In this document: piece by piece, positions 33,756-45,690 of the stretch
How the letters are laid out: each line of letters opens with the position of its first letter
How positions within the stretch are numbered: position 1 is the stretch's first letter
Source of the DNA: Homalodisca vitripennis
Taxonomy: Eukaryota > Arthropoda > Insecta > Hemiptera > Cicadellidae
Reading direction: 5' to 3'
NCBI RefSeq assembly: GCF_021130785.1
Contig: NC_060211.1
Coordinates: forward strand, 124,259,001-124,323,000
DNA length: 64,000 bases
The notes under the pieces: generated by a model
Database searches by the model: none
What the model was told of the DNA's origin: nothing
Seen by the model: the letters and a program-made list of their open reading frames with translations, nothing else
Program-made: the position numbers and the translations under genes

Positions 33756-33770
33756 CACACACACACACAC
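33689..33770. repeat. Compound (TA)n(TATG)n(CA)n microsatellite
   Basis: TA run with TATG variants, passing into CA repeats at about 33756-33770. Confidence 0.95.
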
Positions 33771-34385
33771 ATTAATTATCCTGTTATTTAGTGGTAAGTT
33801 CTTGTAATATTGTGAACAATCCAAGTCTATGACATACAAGCACGCCACTGTTATTTTAGTTCATCATCAGAACATCCGATATTTACTTATTTTTACCTGA
33901 GATACTGAACTTCCTTGTTTAAATTAAGACTGAAAAATTCACATGTCCTAGCCTGTTATTATGGTATGTTGTTTTTATATTTGATATTTATGATAACATA
34001 AAAATATCATACGTTTATATATTTATTCTGTTAACGTTTTCGCAGCTAAGTATGGTATATTTCCACTTTTATTCTAGATACAATCGTGTTGTTTTAAATA
34101 TAATAAGTTGTATTATTATTTTATATTTCATTGGTAACAATAAAAGTTAGATTTTTAGGTATACGATTGGTACAGTAGTACCCCTCATTATTACCATGAT
34201 TGTACCGGGCCGTGGTCGCAACAGCAAAAATCTGATAATCTCAGTACCAATATATCGGGATATTCAATAAGGAAATCTATATATTTGACCATAACACCCT
34301 TATAGTAATAACTTACAGAGTATACACAATTAGTGAAATAAATGTTTAGCTAAAAATGAATCATAATGTATACAGTGACGATAAT

Positions 34386-34505
34386 CGCCAGTCTACTAAC
34401 TAGGTCTTTACATTCGGCAGACTTGTTTGCCTGAGTATTTAATTTCATGTTAAAGTAACACTTAAAACAGTATAGAAACAATTTTACTAGATACTTGTGA
34501 AATTC
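34386..34505 (+). repeat. Dispersed repeat family E, copy 1
   Basis: About 115 bp shared with 39371-39485. Anchors are ACTAGGTCTTTACAT, GACTTGTTTGCCTGAGTA and AGAAACAATTTTACTA. No coding or RNA signature. Confidence 0.75.
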
Positions 34506-34775
34506 CGAAAAACAATTCGGAAACTCTTGAAATTATCGCCTGATACCGGAAGTAGACGGTCGAATATCCCAAAGTGTTGATTATGCCAAGGTAGGATATC
34601 AGATATTCTACAAGTATATAATCCTAATACCAAGTTCTTCCATTTACAAATCGTACCAAACATTTATAAAGCTTCAAATGATACTTTGGAAGTGCGAATT
34701 GGAATGTAATCTTCCAAACAAACGTATTATACTAAAGAATATAAGAATCACACATGGATCTAAGTGTTATGAAAA

Positions 34776-35333
34776 CAGTAGGATCTCAAGTAGGTCACAC
34801 CTGATGTCAGGAACAGCAGACCAGATTATCCTTTTGTGAGCAGCATTCCTTATTCTACTAAGTCCATTTGTGAATTAAACAAACAGTTAGGAGCTCAAGT
34901 AGGTCACACCTGATGTCAGGAACAGCAGACCAGATTATCCTTTTGTGAGCAGCATTCCTTATTCTACTAAGTCCATTTGTGAATTAAACAAACAGTTAGG
35001 AGCTCAAGTAGGTCACACCTGATGTCAGGAACAGCAGACCAGATTATCCTTTTGTGAGCAGCATTCCTTATTCTACTAAGTCCATTTGTGAATTAAACAA
35101 ACAGTAGGATCTCAAGTAGGTCACACCTGATGTCAGGAACGGCAGACCAGATTATCCTTTTGTGAGCAGCATTCCTTATTCTACTAAGTCCATTTGTGAA
35201 TTAAACAAACAGTTAGGAGCTCAAGTAGGTCACACCTGATGTCAGGAACAGCAGACCAGATTATCCTTTTGTGAGCAGCATTCCTTATTCTACTAAGTCC
35301 ATTTGTGAATTAAACAAACAGTTAGGAGCTCAA
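34776..35333 (+). repeat. Tandem array, 109-bp unit, 5 copies
   Basis: CTCAAGTAGGTCACACCTGA recurs at 34785, 34894, 35003, 35111 and 35220 (spacings 109, 109, 108, 109). The units are nearly identical apart from AGTAGGATC versus AGTTAGGAGC junction variants, which alternate within the array. The array passes without a gap into repeat D copy 2, and the 23.2-kb locus has a single related word (TTATGAAAA..AGGATCTCA) upstream of repeat D copy 1. Confidence 0.96.
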
Positions 35334-35334
35334 C

Positions 35335-35590
35335 CTTTTCGGAATTATAACACAAATTTACTTATTCTTAAGCGGGACCGGAGACCAGTGACACAGCCGT
35401 GTCAGTAAAGGACTACACAATAGAGTCCTAACGACAAACTGTCAGGATGTCAGCTGAGTGTATTTTTAGCACAATGTGTTTAGAGGGGGGAGGAGAGGGT
35501 GCCAACTTGGCCTTCCTTACACATATTCCTCTTACTCATACTTTATTGTGATTGTTTTTATTGTTGGGCGTGTGTATTAATTGCTTTTCA
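35335..35590 (+). repeat. Dispersed repeat family D, copy 2
   Basis: Partner of 23455-23735. It directly follows the 109-bp array. The inverted repeat GACACAGCCGTGTC replaces GACACAGATGTGTC of copy 1, so the arms are kept while the centre differs. Confidence 0.75.
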
Positions 35591-36753
35591 GCAAAAATAC
35601 TAGTTCTCTGTAAAAGTGTTATGATAGTCACGTATAGCCTTGGAGAACCCTAATTAGATTACATTATTTGTTTTATTTAATTACTATTCAATCTGAATCT
35701 ACCTAAAAGTTGATTTTAAACCTTTATATTAGTCAGAAAAAGTTTTCTTTAATAACTTCTCTCCAGACTTGGTTGTTAGAAATGTGGTTACTCATGCATA
35801 ATAATTATTAATTTAGTTCTACTGTAACATAAATTACATCTAAATCTGCAATCTGAAACCTGATGCATATTCCTTTTTGTGTAATATTATTTTCATGTTG
35901 ATGCTAAAGAGAAATATAATTCAATCAAGTGGGTGGACTGTATTTTTTTTAGACTGGCAGGATAGTTTTGGGAGGTCTCAATATTGGCCGTTATAAGCAG
36001 TTTTCTGTAAAACAAATGTATTCTTAACACTGATAAGCGGGACAATGCTGCTAATTGAAACAACATCTATCTCAATTAGATCCTCAAACAAACAGTCCTA
36101 AGGTAGGGGCATACTAGATGTAAAACCGATACTTTCCCCATTCAAATAGATAAAAGTAACATTATAACAACAGAAAGTTCGTACTGGCTTAATAATTAGG
36201 AACAGATACCGAGTACCATGGAAAACCGCGGCTATACCAGCGCTACAGTGATACATGGAGACGTCTGGACATTTTTAGCTCTCAGATCTGCCAAGATAGC
36301 ACCCCACCTCGCATCAATATTATTTTTGGCCACAAGATGTTAATTACCGTATTCACTTTATTAAAGCAGTTAATTGTAGTGTCTGAACTGACTACGAGAC
36401 AGATCCAAATAAAGAAAATCCTATTAATAAAACGTAAACAGAAATCATATCAAGTTAAAACATGGTTTTTAATTATAATTGTATGAATACATTGGCAACT
36501 GAATTTACATCAACATAATTTTGGGATATCGGTAAAAATTAATTTGTATTACAAAGCTTTACTTACAAGCTTGGTAATCACTAAAAAATTTACACAGTTT
36601 CATCGATAAAATGTACGTTCATTTACTCGTACACACAAATAATCATCAGTTTAACCTTGCATAAAATAGAAATATTAGATATAATAATAAACAATCAATA
36701 TAATAAATAAACAATATTACAATAGCATGCTTCCAATGCTTCAGGAAAAATAG
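35591..36753. other. Non-coding stretch
   Basis: No gene recognised. A word near 36089-36125 (AAACAAACAGT, then GATGT) may be a worn relic of the 109-bp unit. Confidence 0.4.
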
Positions 36754-37579
36754 TAAAAAAATTATGGTTGCCTGTAAAGTCGGTTTTACGGGCGAAGATT
36801 TTACGTGACAACGTCTTTTTCTCGGTAGAATATTTATTGATATGAATATTATTAAATTGCACAATAGGAACAAGGAATTGAATGAAAATAAGAATTGCAC
36901 AAATTTTAACTATAGAAATATATTTTGTTTACTAAAACATTGTACATAATTTGAAATTAATTAAAATTTGTTATTGTAAATGGTAAAGTTGAATAAAACA
37001 TTTACTAAAATTGGAATTGAAATTCTTGCCAAACACAGTTAAATTCTAACTCCGCGCGTGGTGATTGGTCGGTTTAGTTCGTTTGTTTGGTCGCACTGTT
37101 ATGACAGGTTAGAGGTTATAATTTGTTATTTTAAATGTTTGACTAGCAATACGCGCTGTTTCTTCTCAATCGACTGAACTACGATTGATTGCAGAGTGAT
37201 TTAAACTAATAATTTACTTAACACTATCAACATTTGTCAATAGTATGACATAACCTATAAACTCAGTTTCTCAACTTTTGTGTCAATCTAACAATTAATC
37301 AATCAATCATAGTTTACGATAATGAAATATCAGTGTACAATTATTTACCTTTATTGTTGTAGTTGTTGTAAATGACGAATCTAAGCACTCCACATTTTCA
37401 CGAATAAACATAGTTATCTGCTTTATCCCGTGCGGCGGACCCACAGTTATCTGCTTTATCCCGTGCGGATCCCGTGCGGCGGACCCACTGGACGGGCATC
37501 GTAACGTTACCGGGCGTTACACTTTTTCATGAGTGACTCCGAGCCGCAACCTAATTTAAGACGTTGTCACGTCAAAAAC
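36754..37579. mobile_element. Non-autonomous element G, copy 1 (826 bp)
   Basis: Nearly identical to 42989-43776. Near its left end lies TTTTACGTGACAACGTCTT (36799-36817) and at its right end the complement, AAGACGTTGTCACGTCAAAA (37558-37577). A further 45 bp on the left includes a self-pairing segment (36770-36793, GCCTGTAAA/TTTACGGGC). No coding region is present. Compared with copy 2 it has an extra ~40 bp: AGTTATCTGCTTTATCCCGT is repeated in tandem at about 37412-37480. The structure suggests a MITE-like DNA element; the superfamily is not recognised. Confidence 0.75.
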
Positions 37580-38692
37580 CAATACTATTAATTAGCAGTG
37601 AAAAATCATATAACTTTCCTTGCTACAATCGGGAAACTTTAAGAATTCCATAATTCAGCCAAATGTTACATTTTTGGAATCACGGAATATATAATTGGAA
37701 GCATAAGTAATTTGAACATCCAGAATTCTTTTTTAATTAACTCAAATTATAGTTTTTCTGTGGAAAATAATCGTGTCTTTTTTTCCAGCCATCCGTACAT
37801 CTTACATATATTTAGATTTTTTTAATCAGTCATTATACAATCTCAAATTCTTTGAAATGCTTCCCTCAATGTATTTCTATCATAATTAAATCATATTATA
37901 GGACATTACAATGTTTGCTAATGAGTATAATATCATTATGCATAAGTACTAAACTTAATTCATACATTTTAAAAGGAACCATCATTTTTTCATATACTAT
38001 AAGGCTTAGGTTTGATTTACCCAAAGCATTTTTTTTTAGTTTTCAATGAATTATTAAACCTGGAAAATCCTGTTTAATTTTAAAAATTTGACGAAAACCT
38101 GGACAAATTGTTAATTACTATCCCAATGTTAATTTCAACTGCTGTTGAATTATAAATAATAATTACCTATAGAGTAAGTCCAAGGAAACAACAGATATAT
38201 GTTTTAACTAATCTCATACAAACTAAGTTTTCACAACAAATTTTAAGTGCATTGCAATATGTAGGCATTACTATTATTTGGACGGCGATATGCATATTCG
38301 ATGAGCAAATTATAATCAGAACTTAGTATTAAATCCGAATCTTGTAAATTTAATTTGTTCAACACATTACGATCTAATCGTTATCTTTGAACCAAAATAA
38401 TAACTAAATAAGCACCAATTCTTGAGATCCAAGTTAAACAACAATTACACATATAGATATAGACCGATACAGTTACAGCCACAAAAAGGTGACACTACTG
38501 ATTCATATTTATCAAGTTGGTAATCTTCATATTAGTCACTGAAAGCACTGCCTCTACGCTAAAAATCTATTTGGCGAGAAAAAAAAAATTCACGAAGCAT
38601 ACTATATCTATTCTTTGATTTAAATGCATATATATATATATATATAATTAAATTTGTACAAGTGGCAATAGCCGAATTTAATTTCAATAAAC
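37580..38692. other. Non-coding stretch
   Basis: AT-rich, no gene recognised. A short (TA)n run lies at 38628-38646. Confidence 0.4.
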
Positions 38693-38802
38693 ATTAAATG
38701 AAAAAAAGTACTTGCTCCGCCGGGACTCGAACCCGGATCTCTCATTTGCCGGGTGAATGTGCTACCATTACACCACAGAGCCCTTACTTTTTACGATTCA
38801 AT
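38693..38802 (-). repeat. Inverted repeat pair enclosing tRNA-like sequence, copy 2
   Basis: On the minus strand the 5' arm is ATTGAATCGTAAAAAGT (38802-38786), identical to the 24.7-kb copy, while the 3' arm (38709-38693) pairs at 13 of 17 positions. Homology with the 24.7-kb locus also covers about 9 bp upstream and 16 bp downstream of the arms. Confidence 0.75.
38712..38782 (-). tRNA. tRNA-like gene, copy 2
   Basis: Differs from 24740-24810 by one base, at the base of the anticodon stem (GTGAG to ATGAG), which breaks one pair. A and B boxes and T loop are identical, and a T-run follows on the minus strand. The anticodon position again reads GGC with C33. One mismatch in the anticodon arm lowers the chance that it is a working tRNA. 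Confidence 0.55.
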
Positions 38803-41800
38803 TATTTTGTATATATATGCTGAAACATGTAATGACATAAAACTAACCATTCTATATTCTTCAGAATTACATGGATTACCCTTTGATTATTACAGAGTAA
38901 ATAGTTGAATAAGAAATTTTTAGAGACTACAATTTATGTTTAATAAATAACTAGTCCGAGTTCTTATAACATAAAATCGTGTTCAATATCATCTAATATA
39001 GAGAAATAAACTATCAGTATGTCACCAAAACAGTTTGACGTATCATGACTTATTGTTTTATACAAGGTCAATAAACAATATAACAATAAATAATAGAGAA
39101 AATGTCACTGATTAAATTAAATTCACAAATATCAAAAACACAATTAATTAATTATGAACATTATTAAGCCACATTTCATGCTTTGTTTTTATAAATACAA
39201 TTTCATATTTGTAATAACACATAATTCCTCTCTCAATAATCGGAGAGTAATTATTTTCATAATCTTTAGATTATCCATCTCGTTTAACTTTCATAATCTA
39301 GCCAGCTTTAATAATTTAAACATTGTATTTATTAATAACACTGTTGACATTTTCCCTTCCATCACACATTCGCCAGTCTTTACTAGGTCTTTACATACGG
39401 CAAACTTGTTTGCTTGAGTATTTAATGTTAAAGTAAAACTTAAAACAGTAGAGAAACAATTTTACTAAATACTTGTGATTTTACGTTCCTTTTCAAAGTT
39501 CTTTACGGTTGTTTTTAATGACGTTTGAAAGACAAAATTTTGAAAGTAACGTTGTTATTAATTTCTCAAAACTACGAAATTTGTTTCCATTGCCTATACT
39601 AAACTGAGAATATTATGAAAATAATGAATATATAGGCTAATATCATTGTTGTCGCCAAGATATACGTAGGATGTTTAAATAAACTTTAATTTCGGCATCA
39701 ACTTTTATGGTATTGTGAATTCACTTTAAAACCAAAGTTTAAAACTAAATTCTGTGATAATATGAATTTTCAAGGTTCTCGTTTGTATTTAAATGTGATT
39801 ATTGCTATTTATAAATGAGTGTTTAAAACAATTATTTTGATTAACCTATTAAAAATAATAACCTATGAAAATAAATATACCGAAGTTCTATTCAAACTGT
39901 CCTATGAGAAACTGTTTGTACTTTCGAAGCTGTAAATTGCAGTTTACCGATTTTGTAAACATTTCATTATGGAGCAGTATGTGTATGTAAGTTTGAGTTG
40001 TTGACAAAAAAAGTGAAGTGTTAAGTTTCCAAAATGAAACATTTATGGATTTAATACTTATTTAAAAAGCATATGTTTGTGAGAGAATTAATCAGCATTA
40101 AAAATGAACTATTCTGCTGTCTGATAGCTCCAAGATTAAGTGATGTATATTTAATGTATTTTGATTTCTGTTTAAGTTTGAGGCTAATGTTAAAATTTAT
40201 GACAGTGATGACGGGGCATTGATGTGGTTAAATTGAGGGATCAGAGTTTACTGTATTTTCTAAAAAAAATAATAAAATGTAAATAAATACAAAAATAATT
40301 AATATTATGTAACAACGCAGAAACTGTTGCATTTTTCAGTGTGTTTACCAACAAACATTACAGTCGAGTTCCACTTTGTCTATCAATTCCGTGTTTTATC
40401 GATGGTGAGTCCAAGTCTCTTTCCCTTGTTAATGTTTCGTGTATCAATTAATTTATGTATTCAATTGTATTTTAATGTAATTTTCTTGACATTGAACCAA
40501 TAGAACAGTCGGTGGCTGACTTAAGGTCCGAGTAGAGATGGCGTGGGTTCAAAATACTAGATTTTTTATAGAAATAATCCAAAACTTTATTTGTAGAAGT
40601 GGTTGTAGACTGCTGATTTAAACACGGAGATCATTAATGTGATAACTGTAAATCAGTAAGTTGTTAAATGTCCTCTTTAATGTGCACAATAGAGTGGAGA
40701 TTTTTTAATTTGAGGTTTGAACGACGAGGTCGACTATCGGTACAATGTGTTCCGTTTTTGTCTAGATAAGAGTCAAGACGTTGGACAGTTTGAGAACAAG
40801 AAGTTTGTTTAGGCATTCCATTTCATTTGAAAATGTCATTATTTACACGATTGACTATACATGTCGTTGACTAGTGGAAAGATGTATGGATCCAACTTAA
40901 TGAGACTCACACCGTACTTAAACAGGCAAAATACCCATTTTTCATTCAGCAGAGTAATTTATATGACTCGGTTAGTTTATCATGCATTATCATTTAAAAG
41001 TTACGACATCATTTTCGAGTTCTGATCTTAAGAACAGACATGCAAAAATCCTTTTTTGAGAAGAATCACAATACCGATGTAACCCCACTTATTTGAGGAT
41101 AGTTATAACTTCAAAGCAGGGTACATTACATTAACATTCATAGGTAACGAAAATCCTTCAACAAACCTGATCCACTGTTTACTAGGAACTTCATCCCAGT
41201 CAACTTCAGTTAACCATAGCTGTTGTATTAAATACTTAGCTCAGAGTACAACTGATATAGACCAACCTCGACATTGAACATCTGTGATATTATTAATAAA
41301 ATATTTCTCTTTGTTGTTGTGCAATTTTCAATTGAAAAGTTGTAAGTAGAAGGTACCTATTTCATATCAAGAACGTTCACAGGTCTAATTAAGGTCTTGA
41401 GAGTCTGAACAGAGAGGGACCTCATATATTTGCGATGAAACAACAAGAATTGACTGTGATTGATTACGAGACCATTTCTCGGGTTCAAAACTACCATATT
41501 TGATGAAGATTTATGCCTTTAAAATTTGGACAGATTCAAGAAAATCGTAGGTAACAATAATATCGTCAAAAAAAACTATCTAGAATTAGTAAAGGAAACA
41601 GGATCTCGAAACTGTTTCCTTCAAATTATTCCATCATTAAAAACAAGCTTTTAACAAAGAATATAATAATTTTAAAGGATTGAATTGTCACATTAAGTTA
41701 CATTATAACCTTGTGTGGCTTACTTGTTCTGTAATTTTCTGTGTAGAGATATAAATGGAGTACTGTGTTTACAGTAATGTATACAGTATGGACTACGGAG

Positions 41801-42219
41801 TAATTATAACCGCGAATAAATATTATAGTAAATAAAGAGGATAAGGGCGTGAATATCGAGGTCCAGGGGTAATAATACCAATAAACTATGTCACCAGAGG
41901 CGCGTGGAGATCATCAGTGCGGGGCGGGAATTGTTCCCGCGAGACTCTGTAGCGGAGTTGAGATAACGGTATAATACACAGAGAGATGGGGCAAGAGCAC
42001 TGCTAACTTGTTCCTTTATTCATATTATTAAGTGAGAGATTAATTGGTAACTGAAATTCAAATCGTATTCAACAACGTTTTATGACTAAAAACTTAGTCC
42101 AATATTTTTTATTTTGACCTTATTTCTTATTACTAGTAATTTCGAACATAACACAGTTATTGTATGAATTTCATAACTACTATATAGCTGCCATTACTGG
42201 AATGTAACTTCTTGTTCAG
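38803..42219. other. Non-coding stretch
   Basis: No gene recognised in 3.4 kb. It contains repeat E copy 2 (39371-39485), and at 41925-41941 the short perfect inverted repeat GCGGGAA/TTCCCGC within a locally GC-rich patch (41885-41965). Confidence 0.4.
39371..39485 (+). repeat. Dispersed repeat family E, copy 2
   Basis: Partner of 34386-34505; about 85-90% similar by eye, with small gaps. Confidence 0.75.
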
Positions 42220-42363
42220 GTGTCAAACCCTAAGAAAAAGCCACGCATACAAGAAAATTTCAAAATCGACGAAAATAGTGATAATCACGCGAAAGTTATA
42301 AATGAAAAAAGAGATGTTCTATGTGAAAAATTCATATGTCCATTTGCGCCCTCTGGGTTCTGA
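42220..42363 (+). CDS. Possible 3' coding exon (speculative)
   Basis: A pyrimidine-rich tract ending in CAG (42208-42219) looks like a splice acceptor. The 47 codons after it are open to a TGA at 42361-42363 and have a mixed, charged composition (NPKKKPRIQENFKIDE, then DVLCEKFICPFAPSGF). The PKKKPR segment resembles a nuclear import signal. There is no upstream ATG in frame, and I do not recognise a protein family. No matching upstream exon with a donor was found. It may be chance or an old transposon piece. Confidence 0.2.
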   Translation: MSNPKKKPRIQENFKIDENSDNHAKVINEKRDVLCEKFICPFAPSGF

Positions 42364-42988
42364 CCAATTGGGCTCGTTTGCCTATTACCTCGTAGTCTCA
42401 AAATATTTATGGTGACGCTCTCAAAATAGTCTCAAAATGGTGACGCTCGGTCAGCCAGGCAATCATTAAGTATAACGTGCCAATAGAATTTCATGCTTAG
42501 TTTACTACTCCTCGCCTACCATGTTGTGTGCATCTTGTGTTGTTGTAATGTGCCTGAATTGTGTCGCGGTACTGTATTGTTATTATCCTGACTTTTGTGC
42601 TGGGTTTCGAGTACATATTTAAACTCTGACGTACACTTTTTTACTTTTATAATTGAAATTAGTGAGTTTATCGCCCTCTTTGTTGATGCCTTTATTTCGT
42701 CCACTCGAAATATTTTTTTACTGGTTTGTCATCTAAGTAAAAGGGGCAGATTGCATGTTTCAAAATATGTTCAGGTTGGCTTAATTCCAAAATATTTAAA
42801 AATTTTGAATGCTAAATCAAATCAAAATTCTGAAATGTCGCAATTCTGTCGACATATAGTTTGAAATTATAATATCCTTCTTGTTGGTTCGTCGAGAAAC
42901 TTACTGTGAAGTCAACACTTTGAGAGTTATGAAATTAATTTCGTAATATTCTGTTCCAAATGTTTTGTATGCTCATACTTAAGGTTTC
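42364..42988. other. Non-coding stretch
   Basis: Open frames on both strands (42516-42704 minus, 42595-42864 plus) overlap, show no domain and lack context. Confidence 0.35.
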
Positions 42989-43776
42989 AAAAAAATTATG
43001 GTTGCCTGTAAAGTCGGTTTTACGGGCGAAGATTTTACGTGACAACGTCTTTTTCTCGGTAGAATATTTATTGATATGAATATTATTCAATTGCACAATA
43101 GGAACAAGGAATTGAATGAAAATAAGAATTGCACAAATTTTAACTAGCCTATAGAAATATATTTTTGTTTACTAAAACATTGTACATAATTTGAAATTAA
43201 TTAAAATTTGTTATTGTAAATGGTAAAGTTGAATAAAACATTTACTAAAATTGGAATTTGAAATTCTTGCTAAACACAGTTAAATTCTAACTCCACGCAT
43301 GGTGATTGGTCGGTTTAGTTCGTTTGTTTGGTCGCACTGTTATGACAGGTTAGAGGTTATAATTTGTTATTTTAAATGTTTGACTAGCAATACGCGCTGA
43401 TTCTTCTCAATCGACTGAATTACGATTGATTGCAGAGTGATTTAAACTAATAATTTACTTAACACTATCAAAATTTGTCAATAGTATGGCATAACCTATA
43501 AACTCAGTTTCTCAACTTTTGTGTCAATCTAACAATTAATCAATCAATCATAGTTTACGATAATGAAATATCAGTGTACAATTATTTACCTTTATTGTTG
43601 TAGTTGTTGTAAATGACGAATCTAAGCACTCCACATTTTCACGAATAAACATAGTTATCTGCTTTATCCCGTGCGGCGGACCCACTGGACGGGCATCGTA
43701 ACGTTACCGGGCGTTACACTTTTTCATGAGTGACTCCGAGCCGCAACCTAATTTAAGACGTTGTCACGTCAAAAAC
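42989..43776. mobile_element. Non-autonomous element G, copy 2 (788 bp)
   Basis: Second copy of the element at 36754-37579, with the same inner repeats TTTTACGTGACAACGTCTT (from 43033) and AAGACGTTGTCACGTCAAAA (43755-43774). It lacks the local duplication seen in copy 1. Differences are scattered single bases and small gaps, suggesting both copies are recent. Confidence 0.75.
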
Positions 43777-45690
43777 AACCCTAATCTTTGTGAGGCATTA
43801 GATGAAAGGAAATGGACACAAGGATAAAACAATCTCCGTTTCCATCAACCTACTATCATTACAAACATGTTTTAAGTTCACAGGACATGTAAAGTCTTTA
43901 AATGAATTAAACCGATGTTTTCTTTCCTCAGTTCAACTATTAATTAATGTAACCTTACCTCTCAATGCCCTACATGATACATGATACAGTCTGACAGTAA
44001 TTAGTAACGTAACTCTGTTAACGTAAAGGTCACTACTACATGTTCTATGTCTAGTGAGGTTTAGTTATCTGTGCCCTGTGGTTAGTTAGGTTAGTGAAAA
44101 CTAATAAAATGTTTACTTAGTTAGTTACTTTACTTAACATTTAGTTTTTGCTAGAAACATTATGTCGTTTATGATATTTAAAACTAAATATACATGAATA
44201 GTAACAATACTAGCCCTCTCACGCGTATCAATAATATGAGAAGTCTTATTGTGCAGGTAAAATAAATTATGTAATTTCTCAAGAAAGGGATCTGGAGATG
44301 GAGGGATGATACAGTGACAGCAGGTTTTTCTGGTAGTCTACTTTGTTAACGGATTTACAACGAAAGTTGACTTTTTTTCTCTCTGACCTTGTTATTGTAT
44401 AGTTGCAGGCCAATCAAAGGCGTCGCTTATGGTTTAGCTAGTTAGTAGATGAGGTCGGTATGAAAACATTCGACACACGCTACTCGGCGTCTTTTCAGTT
44501 TCTTTTTGTGGTTAATAAATTGTTAGTGGTTTTGCATTTTACTTGTTACCCTACCATCATGCGCGGAATATTGCATAAGTAGATCCTTTATAGTCGAATT
44601 ATGATTTTCAGATGGGAGTATTATTGGCGACAAATGTTGCCTTTCTTTTCCAGGGATTATTGTATAATATTGATACAAAAGGGAAATAAGAAGATTTTTA
44701 TCCAATTAATCAGTAATGCAAGTTTTCAAGAGAGTACAGGTCGTTGCAAGTATTGTTCAAAGTAAAGTCTTCAATTTTAATATTATTTAAAGGTTACTTG
44801 TGGTAATAATTTAGTATACAACAGTCATAAAATTGTTTAAACATCAGGATATAAAGTTTGTAATAAATACTTTTGGGTTAAACATAGTTAAATTACAGTT
44901 TAAACTTTCAGTCTACACCAACAGGTTGTGACACACGGGTGTCACAATGCAATTTTCAGCAAGTTTATTTAGCCACATGTATAATGGAGAAAAGTACATT
45001 TTATTTTGAATTAATTTAGAAATTTTATTTGAGCTGAGATTTATAAGAAAGTTAAAATTAAATTTAAGTTAAATTTAATTCGATTTTATTTTTGAATATA
45101 TAATTATATGCGTGCGTGCGAGCGCGCGCGCGTGTGTGTGTGTGTGTGTATTGAATTCAAATTTAAATACACCAAATGAGTCTTAAATTACTCATAAATT
45201 ATAATATTGAAACATTTTATGTTACTGAAGAGGGTATGAGGGTATGGGGTTGTTGTAACGAGCGCCTAGTTTATGGTTCCTTTTGCGGACTGTACTTTTC
45301 GACACTAATCCAATTCGGGACGATTTCGATGAAACAATATGGTTTTTGTTATTTTTTTACACTATGAACCAGCAACAGCAAGACTCTAAATTCAATAACT
45401 TTCGACGTTCAAATGTGATTCGACGTTAAAATTTAAATAATAATACGACTAGACAATACGTATATTCTCGCACAGTTCTACTATGTTAATACAGGTTATC
45501 ATCTACAAAATGGATACCAAGTAACAAATATATTTGCCAATTTACATGAATTAAATTACCTAATTTTTAAAATTTGTACTACTTTACATTTTGATAAGTT
45601 GAACGTCTTAAAAATCTATCATGAGGAGCTTTTATATTTATCGTAAAAGTATATATTGTTAGAGATAAGCAAAATGTGTTTAAAGACACA
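43777..45690. other. Non-coding stretch
   Basis: No gene recognised. An alternating purine-pyrimidine tract lies at 45110-45149. Confidence 0.4.
45110..45149. repeat. Alternating CG/TG microsatellite (Z-DNA prone)
   Basis: GCGTGCGTGCGAGCGCGCGC followed by (GT)n. The GC-rich alternating core in an AT-rich setting can adopt left-handed DNA. Confidence 0.85.

Noticed and set aside
40510..40560. tRNA-derived SINE head (GTGGGTTCAAAAT as B box)
   Set aside because: The A box is not convincing, no cloverleaf could be drawn and there is no second copy.
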